Shown here one piece after another: positions 6,841 through 12,906 of a stretch of DNA of 13,304 bases. Each line of letters begins with the position of its first letter. The first letter of the stretch is position 1. The translations under genes were made by a program, and so were the position numbers. The notes under the pieces were generated by a model. That model was not told the DNA's origin, ran no database searches, and saw only the letters and a list, made by a program, of their open reading frames with translations. Origin of the DNA: Spirochaetales bacterium (GTDB lineage: Bacteria; Spirochaetota; Spirochaetia; Sphaerochaetales; Sphaerochaetaceae); the NCBI GenBank assembly GCA_017475725.1, contig JAFVFA010000161.1, positions 1-13,304 of the forward strand, read 5' to 3'.

Positions 6841-7209
6841 ATGGATGCCATGAATCTCAAGGTCAAGCTTTATCTGGAGAACGGGAACGACAAGTTCATG
6901 GGAATCGGGGTGCTGTGGCTTCTCCAGAAAGTCAGGGAGTGCAGATCCCTGAGGGAGGCTGCCCAGGAGATGGGGATCTCCTATTCCAAGGCATTCAGGA
7001 TGGTGAAGAACCTTGAGGAGGCCCTTGGTGCAGATGTCCTGGCCAGAAGGAGAGGTGGCTCCGAGAGGAACGGGGCCTCCCTCACACCCTTCGGGGAGAG
7101 GTTCATCGTCCTGTATGACGAGTTCCAGAGGGAATGCAAGGAGCTCATGAAGGAGCCTTTCTCCGAGTTCTCGGCCAAACTTGATGAACTTTTGTTCATG
7201 AATCAGTGA
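6841..7209 (+). CDS. ModE/LysR-type winged-helix DNA-binding protein, no effector domain
   Basis: This 122-residue protein is a single winged helix-turn-helix domain of the ModE N-terminal type. The recognition region SLREAAQEMGISYSKAFRMV is at 36-55, followed by NLEEALGADVLARRRGG, and the wing (GGSERNGASLTPFGERF, 72-88) gives the GG...GA-LT-G pattern shared by ModE and LysR proteins. A C-terminal helix (about 89-105) could mediate dimerisation. Full ModE proteins (about 260 residues) add two MopI molybdate-binding domains, which are missing, so molybdate sensing cannot be assumed. The gene starts 10 nt after ligA, and its strong ribosome binding site GGAGGGG (6831-6837) directly follows the ligA stop codon, suggesting coupling. 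The ATG at 6841 fits this site better than the one at 6850. A regulator of molybdenum-related genes beside a molybdo-hydroxylase-like operon is suggestive, but a direct link is inference. Confidence 0.78.
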   Translation: MDAMNLKVKLYLENGNDKFMGIGVLWLLQKVRECRSLREAAQEMGISYSKAFRMVKNLEEALGADVLARRRGGSERNGASLTPFGERFIVLYDEFQRECKELMKEPFSEFSAKLDELLFMNQ

Positions 7210-7312
7210 TTTTAAAATTTTTATATTTTAGTTATTATCTTTTTCTATAATGAATTAAATACTTTGTTTGCCTGTTTTTTGAAAAAATGCAAGAAAAACC
7301 GCCCTGAACCTA

Positions 7313-7341
7313 TTGCTTAAAAAACTAAAAAGTTTTATGTT
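7313..7341 (+). promoter_or_regulatory. Candidate promoter of the small RNA
   Basis: TTGCTT (7313-7318) and TATGTT (7336-7341) are separated by exactly 17 nt, predicting transcription from the G residues at 7347-7349. The boxes match consensus only 3/6 and 4/6, in an A/T-rich setting where chance matches are likely. The alternative TATAAT at 7246-7251 would give a transcript of about 160 nt. Confidence 0.35.
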
Positions 7342-7346
7342 CTCAG

Positions 7347-7417
7347 GCGTGAGATGTAAATCTCAACCTCCTTTTGTTCCCCCTTGGTTTGACCTCCTTT
7401 TATCCAAGGGGTTTTTT
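7347..7417 (+). ncRNA. Putative ~70-nt small RNA with two anti-Shine-Dalgarno motifs
   Basis: The predicted transcript begins with a hairpin TGAGAT-GTAA-ATCTCA (7350-7365), a perfect 6-bp stem capped by a GNRA-type tetraloop. A C/U-rich single-stranded stretch follows, containing ACCTCCTTTT (7366-7375). The intrinsic terminator comes next, and its loop carries the same ten bases ACCTCCTTTT (7392-7401). These resemble the 3' end of 16S rRNA (ACCTCCTTT) and could pair with ribosome binding sites of mRNAs. Known sRNA families, such as the streptococcal csRNAs, show comparable unpaired or loop-borne anti-SD motifs between stem-loops, but I do not recognise this as a member of any of them. It could instead be the 3' UTR of the ligA-ModE-like transcript. 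Confidence 0.4.
7380..7417 (+). terminator. Rho-independent terminator
   Basis: CCCCTTGG (7380-7387) pairs perfectly with CCAAGGGG (7404-7411) across a 16-nt loop, followed at once by six T residues (7412-7417). It lies 170 bp after the ModE-like gene, so it can end the ligA transcript, the putative small RNA, or both. Confidence 0.85.
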
Positions 7418-7438
7418 ATTGCCCAAATCCTGAATTGA

Positions 7439-7457
7439 TATGAATATGAACTGCATA
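7439..7457. promoter_or_regulatory. ArgR-box-like site, distal
   Basis: TATGAAT (7439-7445), five bases, then CTGCATA (7451-7457). The left half fits the TNTGNAT half of the ARG box and the right half fits 5 of 6 defined or free positions well, but the centre is one base longer than the usual four. Weak alone; listed because better sites follow. Confidence 0.25.
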
Positions 7458-7480
7458 CTTTCTGCAGTTCAAATTTTTTA
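7447..7480 (+). terminator. Second hairpin with T-run: terminator or regulatory stem-loop
   Basis: GAACTGCA (7448-7455) and TGCAGTTC (7463-7470) form a perfect 8-bp stem with a 7-nt loop, extended by T7447-A7471. The sequence then reads AAATTTTTT, so the T-run begins 3 nt after the stem. It may be a back-up terminator protecting argR from read-through. Its left arm overlaps an ArgR-box-like sequence, so it may serve as DNA rather than RNA. Confidence 0.5.
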
Positions 7481-7513
7481 AATATGTAAAAAAGGGGCAT
7501 CTGGACGGGTGTT

Positions 7514-7531
7514 TCTGTATATAATAACAAA
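7514..7531. promoter_or_regulatory. ArgR operator (ARG box) candidate
   Basis: TCTGTATATAATAACAAA fits the general ARG box TNTGNATWWWWATNCANA at all positions except 12 and 13, where AT is reversed to TA. A degenerate second box (TTGCAC, then ATCCT, 7534-7550) follows directly, as in the tandem boxes bound by ArgR hexamers. The left half-site TTCTGTAT recurs at 7557-7564, between the -35 and -10 boxes of the argR promoter. This arrangement fits negative autoregulation by arginine-bound ArgR. Confidence 0.5.
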
Positions 7532-7549
7532 ACTTGCACTTTTTTATCC

Positions 7550-7578
7550 TTGTTAGTTCTGTATTTGTAATGTATATT
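7550..7578 (+). promoter_or_regulatory. Promoter of argR (and probably the downstream operon)
   Basis: TTGTTA (7550-7555) and TATATT (7573-7578) stand 17 nt apart and match the sigma-70 consensus at 4/6 and 5/6. Transcription from about 7585 gives a leader of about 35 nt with GGAGG (7606-7610) placed 9 nt before the ATG. This is the best promoter in the window. Confidence 0.6.
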
Positions 7579-7619
7579 TTAGTTGTTTCACTATTGATGC
7601 TTTTCGGAGGAATGTATAA

Positions 7620-8090
7620 ATGAAGCAGAGATACAACAGGCTGACTGTCATAAAGGATCTCATCAAGAAGAACCGCATAGACAATCAGGACACCCTTCTG
7701 AGCCTTCTCAAGGAAGAGGGTTATTCGGTTACTCAGGCCACCCTCTCAAGGGACCTCAAGATGCTGAAGGTCGGAAAGATCTCAGACGGCTGGAGCGGCT
7801 ATTACTACTCGCTTCCGGACAACGACCTTGTCGCCGAGTCGGAGAAGAGCTACATCCAGGACGTCAGAAGGGGAGTCGTCTCAATGGAGTTCAGCGGGAA
7901 CATCGGAGTCATCAAGACCCGTGAGGGACATGCCAACAGCGTCGCAGTCGGGCTAGAGGCGCTTGCCCTTCCGGAGATCCTCGGCACTTTGGCTGGAGAT
8001 GACACGATCATGGTCATCCTCAGAGAGGGAATGACCAAGGAGGATCTGCAGGAGAGTTTCAAGACCCGCATCCCGGAGATCGATGACTGA
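7620..8090 (+). CDS. argR: Arginine repressor ArgR
   Basis: The 156-residue protein has the standard two-domain ArgR build. The N-terminal winged helix (about 1-65) holds the recognition helix in SVTQATLSRDLKMLKV (36-51), nearly identical to the family consensus. The C-terminal oligomerisation and arginine-binding domain (about 80-150) has GHANSVAVGLEALALPEILG (103-122) and the arginine-binding motif GTLAGDDT (122-129), with aspartates 127 and 128 present. It should form hexamers that bind ARG boxes when L-arginine is plentiful. The ATG at 7620 is 9 nt after GGAGG; an earlier ATG at 7612 stops within three codons. ARG-box-like sequences upstream suggest autoregulation. No arginine biosynthesis or arginine deiminase gene is nearby. 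Instead pgi follows after 16 nt, so this regulator may also control a membrane and glycolytic operon. Confidence 0.95.
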   Translation: MKQRYNRLTVIKDLIKKNRIDNQDTLLSLLKEEGYSVTQATLSRDLKMLKVGKISDGWSGYYYSLPDNDLVAESEKSYIQDVRRGVVSMEFSGNIGVIKTREGHANSVAVGLEALALPEILGTLAGDDTIMVILREGMTKEDLQESFKTRIPEIDD

Positions 8091-8106
8091 CTGGGAGGTT
8101 CCATCA

Positions 8107-9705
8107 ATGATCGAATACAAGAATCTGACGCAGACGAAGAGCTATGGGAAGCTTTCAGCCATCAAGGCCTATGACATAAAGCACAACCTCAGCGGCGCAC
8201 GCATAGAGGGTTCCTCCATCAGGGAGGCCGGCACACTTGTCTACAACTATGGTGCAATGCCTGTTGACGGGAAGACCATAGACGCCCTGCAGGCGCTTGC
8301 GGATGAGCAGCAGCTCATAGAGAAGTACAGGGCTCTCCTGAGTGGTGAGCGGATGAACACCGGCGAGAACCGCCTTGTCCTGCATCAGCTGACCAGAGGC
8401 CGTGTCCTTGACGGCGTCAGGGTGGAGGCCGATGGTGTGGAGAAGGGTGACTTCTACAACGGCGAGCTGGAGAAGATCCGTGACTTCTCCGAGAAGGTCA
8501 GAAACGGAGAGATCAAGGGCTCCACAGGCAAGGAGATCACCACCGTCATCCAGATAGGGATCGGAGGGTCCGATCTGGGGCCCAGAGCCCTCTGCTACGC
8601 CCTTAACCTGATAGGTCCGGAGGATGGCTGCACAAAGAAACTAAATGCAAGATTCATCTCCAACGTGGACCCCGACGATGCCTGTGCGGTCCTTGAGGGC
8701 GTTGACCTGGAGAGGACACTGTTCGTCCTTGTATCCAAGAGCGGAACGACACAGGAGACTCTGGCCAACAGGGACCTTGTCTTCAAGGTCATGGAGAGGA
8801 GAGGAATCAGGGGACTGGTACCTCAGAAGCACGTGGTTGCGGTCACAAGCAACACCAGCCCGCTTGCGAAGACCCCGGACATCCTGGCCGTCTTCTTCAT
8901 GGATGACTACATCGGAGGTCGCTATTCCGCGACAAGCCCCGTAGGTGGTGTGATCCTCTCGCTCACATATGGATTCGATGTTTTCAGGCAGATCCTTGAT
9001 GGGGCACATGCAGAGGATGTCTGTGCGCTTGAGAAGGACATCAGAAGGAACGGGACGCTGATGGACGCAATGATAGGCGTCTATCTGCGCAACGTCCTCA
9101 AGTATCCGTACACTGCCGTCCTCCCATACAGCCAGAGCCTGCACAGAATGCCTGCGCACTTCCAGCAGCTGGACATGGAGTCCAACGGAAAGCACGTGAA
9201 CAGGTTCGGAGAGGTCATCGACTACCAGACCGGTCCTGTCATCTTCGGCGAGCCGGGGACCAATGGTCAGCACTCGTTCTACCAGCTTCTCCACCAGGGG
9301 ACTGACATAGTCCCTATGCAGTTCATAGGATTCAGGGAGAAGGAGGGCAATCTGGATGCCGAGAACGGCGGATCCACCAGCCAGACGAAGCTCAAGGCGA
9401 ACCTCGTCGCCCAGATCGTCGCATTCGCCTGCGGACGCGACAACGCCGAGAACCCGAACAAGGCCTTCGAGGGGGGAAGACCCTCCAGTGTGCTGGTCGC
9501 GGACAGGCTAACACCTTTTGCCCTAGGCTCTATTCTGGCCCACTTCGAGAACAAGGTCATGTTCCAGGGATTCGTCTGGAACATAAACAGCTTCGACCAG
9601 GAAGGTGTCCAGCTGGGCAAGATCCTTGCCAAGAAGGTCCTTTCCGGATGTGAGGGAGACGAGAACCTGATGGCTTATTCAAAGCTTTTGGGTATTGATT
9701 TCTGA
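8107..9705 (+). CDS. pgi: Glucose-6-phosphate isomerase
   Basis: This 532-residue cytosolic enzyme interconverts glucose 6-phosphate and fructose 6-phosphate in glycolysis and gluconeogenesis. Sugar-phosphate-binding motifs are IGIGGSDLGPRA (150-161) and SKSGTTQETLAN (210-221). The first PGI signature region is DYIGGRYSATSPVGG (267-281). The catalytic glutamate is E358 in QLDMESNGK. The histidine that opens the sugar ring is H389 in GTNGQHSFYQLLHQGT. The second signature NINSFDQEGVQLGK (492-505) ends in the conserved lysine K505. An ATG in frame at 8083 overlaps argR, but GGGAGG placed 8 nt before the ATG at 8107 makes that the likely start, leaving a 16-nt gap to argR. No terminator lies before lemA, 21 nt downstream. 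Confidence 0.96.
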   Translation: MIEYKNLTQTKSYGKLSAIKAYDIKHNLSGARIEGSSIREAGTLVYNYGAMPVDGKTIDALQALADEQQLIEKYRALLSGERMNTGENRLVLHQLTRGRVLDGVRVEADGVEKGDFYNGELEKIRDFSEKVRNGEIKGSTGKEITTVIQIGIGGSDLGPRALCYALNLIGPEDGCTKKLNARFISNVDPDDACAVLEGVDLERTLFVLVSKSGTTQETLANRDLVFKVMERRGIRGLVPQKHVVAVTSNTSPLAKTPDILAVFFMDDYIGGRYSATSPVGGVILSLTYGFDVFRQILDGAHAEDVCALEKDIRRNGTLMDAMIGVYLRNVLKYPYTAVLPYSQSLHRMPAHFQQLDMESNGKHVNRFGEVIDYQTGPVIFGEPGTNGQHSFYQLLHQGTDIVPMQFIGFREKEGNLDAENGGSTSQTKLKANLVAQIVAFACGRDNAENPNKAFEGGRPSSVLVADRLTPFALGSILAHFENKVMFQGFVWNINSFDQEGVQLGKILAKKVLSGCEGDENLMAYSKLLGIDF

Positions 9706-9726
9706 TTTATCAAGGGAGTTCAAGAT

Positions 9727-10281
9727 ATGGTTTTAGCAATTATCATCATCGCAGTTATCATCATTGCACTGCTTGTCATCTCAACCTACAACGGTTGTGT
9801 TAGGCTCAAGAACCAGGGAGAAGAGGCCTATGCGCAGATCGATGCCCATCTGAAGCAGCGCTATGACCTGATCCCGAACCTGGTCGAGACTGTCAAGGGT
9901 TACGCCAAGCACGAGCAGGGCACACTGACAGCAGTCATCGAGGCAAGGAACAAGGCCATGAGCGCCGGAAGCATCGAGGAGAAGGACAAGGCGGACAAGG
10001 CCTTCGAGGGAACCCTGAAGAGCCTGTTCGCACTCTCCGAGGCCTATCCTGACCTCAAGGCCAACACAAACTTCCAGGATCTGCAGGCCCAGCTGACAAG
10101 GCTTGAGGGTGAGATCCTCCAGGCCAGAAAGTACTACAACGGTGTGGTGAAGACCTTCAACACAAAGATCGAGACCTTCCCGACCTCAATGATCGTCAAC
10201 TTCTTCGGAGGAAAGTTCAAGAAGATGTCCTACGTGGAGGTTGCAGAGGCCGAGAGGCAGAACGTGAAGGTCCAGTTCTGA
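9727..10281 (+). CDS. lemA: LemA family membrane protein
   Basis: The 184-residue protein begins with an uncleaved hydrophobic helix (about residues 2-19, almost all Ile/Val/Ala/Leu), then the alpha-helical LemA domain. The hallmark RYDLIPNLVETVKGYAKHE at 45-63 is fully conserved, and the C-terminal YNGVVKTFNTKIETFPTSM matches the family pattern before the last helices. The topology is expected to be a short outside N-terminus with the helical bundle in the cytoplasm. The family's biochemical role is not settled. GGGAG lies 8 nt upstream of the ATG. The immediate partner is a DUF2207 protein, the most frequent neighbour of LemA in bacteria, which supports a joint role at the membrane, perhaps in envelope stress or protein quality control. 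Confidence 0.92.
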   Translation: MVLAIIIIAVIIIALLVISTYNGCVRLKNQGEEAYAQIDAHLKQRYDLIPNLVETVKGYAKHEQGTLTAVIEARNKAMSAGSIEEKDKADKAFEGTLKSLFALSEAYPDLKANTNFQDLQAQLTRLEGEILQARKYYNGVVKTFNTKIETFPTSMIVNFFGGKFKKMSYVEVAEAERQNVKVQF

Positions 10282-10298
10282 TCCCGCAGCATCTGCCT

Positions 10299-12233
10299 AT
10301 GAAACGTCCGATTCTTATCGCCCTTGTCCTTGTGGCAGGGGCTTTCTGTCTGTTCGCCTCCACCGACTACTACATAAGGAACTATGATGTGGAGATCACC
10401 GTTGGCAACAATGCGGTCCACCACATAGTGGAGACCATCGACGTCTTCTTTGAAGGTCCCCACCACGGCATAGTCCGTGAGATTCCATACGAGTATTCGG
10501 ATTACAACGGCACCACAGCGAAGGTGAGAGGTCTGAAATGCTCCGAGAAATACGAATACGACTACGACAACGGCTATCTTGTGATGCAGATCGGCTCCGC
10601 GTCCAAGTACGTCCAGGGTGATGTGACCTATGTCATAGAGTATGACTACGACCTTGGGGCCGACTACAACGAGGGCTACGATGAGTTCTACATGAACATC
10701 ATCGGAACCGAGTGGGAGTGCCGGATCGACAATGCCACCTTCTCCGTATCCATCCCCTATGTCGAGCATGAGGGGTATGCGAACGCGGAGGCCTTCTTCG
10801 ACTACGTCTACGAGAACGTCCACTTCACCTATGGCAACTACGGCTCCACAAACACATCGGTCAAGGCCTCTCTGTACAGGGAGGAGGACGGATCCCTTCT
10901 GATTGAAGGCTCCAAGGGGGATCTCTGGTCCCACGAGGGCCTGACGTTGAGGATCGACCTCCCGGAGGGATGGTATCAGGGTGCAAGGGAGCGTTGGGAC
11001 CACCGTGGTCTGGCGCGCTATGCGAACATCCTCCTTACCGTCCTCCTTGTGGCCCTGGCGGTCTTCCTCTGGTCTGCCTATGGAAGGGACAGCGTCCCAA
11101 TCGTCGTTGCCAGGTTCGAGCCGCCAAGGGGCTTCTCCCCGTTGATGGTCGGGTACATAGCGGATGACACCGTCGACGACAAGGATGTGATCTCGATGCT
11201 CTTCTACTGGGCGGACGAGGGGCTTCTGAGCATTGCGGAGGCGAAGGGGAACAAATACACCTTCACCAAACTCAAGGACATCGAGGCCTATGCTGTGGAG
11301 AGCGGGAAGAACATCCCTGCCTTCGAGATCAAGCTGTTCAACGGCTTCTTCAAGAACTGCGATGTCGGTGATACCGTTTCCTTCAAGGATCTTCAGAAGA
11401 ACAACTTCTTCCAGACAATCGTTGATACAAAGGCCAAGGCCGGAGCCTATTTCTCCAAGGACAGGAGCCTTTACGAGAGAAAGAGCAAGACCTTCGCAGG
11501 TCTGCTGGCATTGCTGTCCATTGTTCCCCTTGCAACCGGGATCCTCAGGATCTGCTGGATGGAGAACATCATGGACGCCGCCTTCCTTCTGATTCCCGTT
11601 GCCATTGTCCTTTTCCTCCTCAACGGGATCGGCTTTGTGAATCTCTTCCGGAAGTGGCACCTGAGAAAGAGCAACGTCCTTGCCTGCATAGTCAGATTCC
11701 TCCCCATGGTGGTGGCCCTTGTGCTGTTCTTCCTCATTGACATGATGGTGTCGGACGCACCATCCCTGTTCGGATGCGCGTTCTCCGTCATCGGCTCCAC
11801 GGCCATCTCCTTCTTCGCCGCAATAATGAGCAAGCGCAGCGAATACGGGAACAGGGTCCTTGAGGAGACCCTTGGCTACAGGGAGTTCATAGACAAGGTT
11901 GAGATGGACCAGCTGAAGATGATGATCGACCAGGACCCGGACTTCTACTACCACGTCCTCTCCTATGCCGTTGTGCTCGGTCTGGAGGACAAGTGGGCCA
12001 GGAAGTTCGATGGAATGATAGTGAACCCACCGACATGGTACACAGGCTACAATGCATTCGATGTCTACATGATGTCCAGAGTGGCCTCCAACATGATAAG
12101 GACCCTGCCTGCAGCGTCAGTGCCCAAGTCCTCCATATCAGGAAGCGCAGGCTCCCGCGTAGGTGGCGGCGGCTTCCACAGCAGCGGATTCTCCGGAGGC
12201 GGATTCGGAGGAGGCGGCGGACATGCATGGTGA
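10299..12233 (+). CDS. DUF2207 family membrane protein
   Basis: The 644-residue protein has a signal peptide (about 1-20, ending LFAS), an extracytoplasmic DUF2207 domain (about 22-225) and a first transmembrane helix at 242-260. A cytoplasmic segment follows with EPPRGFSPLMVGYI (274-287) and a winged-helix-like part, then helices at about 399-417, 426-448, 463-484 and 488-510. The conserved cytoplasmic block GYREFIDKVEMDQLK (526-540) to LSYAVVLGLEDKWARKF (554-570) is typical of the family. It ends in a Gly/Ser-rich tail (about 613-642) and GGHAW. The typical DUF2207 strand DEFYMNIIGTEWE is at 128-140. Function is unknown; pairing with lemA (17-nt gap) is common. There is no good ribosome binding site before the ATG, so it may rely on coupling with lemA. 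The glycine-tail codons (GGAGG repeats) provide the ribosome binding site of the next gene. Confidence 0.9.
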   Translation: MKRPILIALVLVAGAFCLFASTDYYIRNYDVEITVGNNAVHHIVETIDVFFEGPHHGIVREIPYEYSDYNGTTAKVRGLKCSEKYEYDYDNGYLVMQIGSASKYVQGDVTYVIEYDYDLGADYNEGYDEFYMNIIGTEWECRIDNATFSVSIPYVEHEGYANAEAFFDYVYENVHFTYGNYGSTNTSVKASLYREEDGSLLIEGSKGDLWSHEGLTLRIDLPEGWYQGARERWDHRGLARYANILLTVLLVALAVFLWSAYGRDSVPIVVARFEPPRGFSPLMVGYIADDTVDDKDVISMLFYWADEGLLSIAEAKGNKYTFTKLKDIEAYAVESGKNIPAFEIKLFNGFFKNCDVGDTVSFKDLQKNNFFQTIVDTKAKAGAYFSKDRSLYERKSKTFAGLLALLSIVPLATGILRICWMENIMDAAFLLIPVAIVLFLLNGIGFVNLFRKWHLRKSNVLACIVRFLPMVVALVLFFLIDMMVSDAPSLFGCAFSVIGSTAISFFAAIMSKRSEYGNRVLEETLGYREFIDKVEMDQLKMMIDQDPDFYYHVLSYAVVLGLEDKWARKFDGMIVNPPTWYTGYNAFDVYMMSRVASNMIRTLPAASVPKSSISGSAGSRVGGGGFHSSGFSGGGFGGGGGHAW

Positions 12234-12906
12234 TGCCCTTGGCGTCCTGCTGTCGGTTCTGCTGATAGCAGCATGCCTTGCGATTGCCTTCCTTGTCTCA
12301 AGATTCGGGAAGAGGTGCCTAGGCGACGCCTCTTCCGAGATTTCCCGTAAGATCGTGCACATCGGTGTCTCGAACTGGTTCTTCATCTACTACCACGTCT
12401 TTGAATCGGACCTCTGGCCGATCCTCGGACTTGGGGCGTTCGCGCTGATCAATTACATTCTCAATGTCTCAGGGCTGCTTTCCGTTCTGATGGGGCAGTC
12501 CAGCAGAAAGCGCAACTGGGGTCTTGTGGAATATCCGATCTCTGTGATTGCCCTCATTGCCCTTAAGGCGCTTGGAGTGGGGGATGCCGTCTGCGTAGGA
12601 TGCGGACTTCTCTGCATGGGCTATGGAGACGGACTGGCAGCCCTGGTCGGCAGGTCCATCAGGTCAGGACGGTTCGGTCTTGGCGGGAGGAAGACCGTTG
12701 CGGGGTCTGTGACTATGGCCCTTGTGACCTTCGCCATCTTCATTGCCCTGAAGCTGGGCTATGGCAGCAATGCCTCTGCCTTGACTGTTATGCTTGCTGC
12801 CGCAGTTGCCTCTGTCCTTGCGACACTGGTCGAGGCCTACACCCCCTTCGGCCTTGACAACATAAGCGTTCCACTTACAATTTACCTTGTTTCGGTGTTG
12901 GTATGA
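12223..12906 (+). CDS. Dolichol/phytol kinase-like integral membrane protein (VTE5/SEC59 type)
   Basis: From the ATG at 12223 this is a 227-residue polytopic membrane protein with about six or seven hydrophobic segments. Motifs of the prenol kinase/CdsA-like superfamily are seen in order: RKIVHIG (42-48), MGYGDGLAALVGR (132-144) with the conserved Gly-Asp, GRKTVAGSVTM (155-165), and VEAYTPFGLDNISVPL (203-218), whose E...DN..VP pattern is typical of dolichol, phytol and farnesol kinases. These enzymes use CTP to phosphorylate a long prenyl alcohol within the membrane. The frame is open 60 nt further upstream inside the DUF2207 gene, but the GGAGGAGG-rich tail just before 12223 supports this start, with an 11-nt overlap. 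Phosphatidate cytidylyltransferase is a less likely alternative. The next gene overlaps by ATGA. Confidence 0.75.
   Translation: MHGDALGVLLSVLLIAACLAIAFLVSRFGKRCLGDASSEISRKIVHIGVSNWFFIYYHVFESDLWPILGLGAFALINYILNVSGLLSVLMGQSSRKRNWGLVEYPISVIALIALKALGVGDAVCVGCGLLCMGYGDGLAALVGRSIRSGRFGLGGRKTVAGSVTMALVTFAIFIALKLGYGSNASALTVMLAAAVASVLATLVEAYTPFGLDNISVPLTIYLVSVLV

Larger units (their letters stand above)
7210..7619. other. AT-rich 410-bp intergenic region with stacked RNA and operator signals
   Basis: No convincing protein gene is present. The stretch is much richer in A+T than the flanking genes. In order it holds a perfect TATAAT without a good -35 (7246-7251), a candidate promoter and small RNA ending in an intrinsic terminator (7313-7417), a perfect 8-bp hairpin (7448-7470), several ArgR-box-like sites (7439-7564) and the argR promoter (7550-7578). 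The first 100 bases after the ModE-like gene show only A/T runs. Confidence 0.75.

Noticed and set aside
7246..7251. A perfect TATAAT.
   Set aside because: No acceptable -35 or extended -10 lies at the right distance, and it is in an A/T-rich stretch where this hexamer arises by chance; kept only as an alternative start for the small RNA transcript.
7337..7438. A 33-codon open frame (MFSGVRCKS...) running through the terminator hairpin.
   Set aside because: It has no ribosome binding site, overlaps the predicted -10 box and crosses the terminator T-run, so translation is unlikely; a leader peptide cannot be wholly excluded.
8083..8106. Upstream ATG extending pgi by eight codons into argR.
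   Set aside because: The GGGAGG site lies between this ATG and the one at 8107 and fits only the latter.
8641..9294. A 217-codon minus-strand frame inside pgi.
   Set aside because: The plus strand encodes all glucose-6-phosphate isomerase motifs; the antisense frame has no recognisable domain.
10230..11954. A 574-codon open frame on the minus strand, antisense to the DUF2207 gene.
   Set aside because: Its product is rich in Val, Asp, Glu, Gly and His with no recognisable domain. The plus-strand protein has a signal peptide, membrane helices and family motifs, so this is a codon-bias shadow.
12163..12222. Upstream ATG extending the prenol-kinase-like gene by 20 codons.
   Set aside because: The extra residues (Ala/Ser/Glu rich) are an out-of-frame reading of the DUF2207 glycine-rich tail; the ATG at 12223 has the GGAGG-rich site before it.
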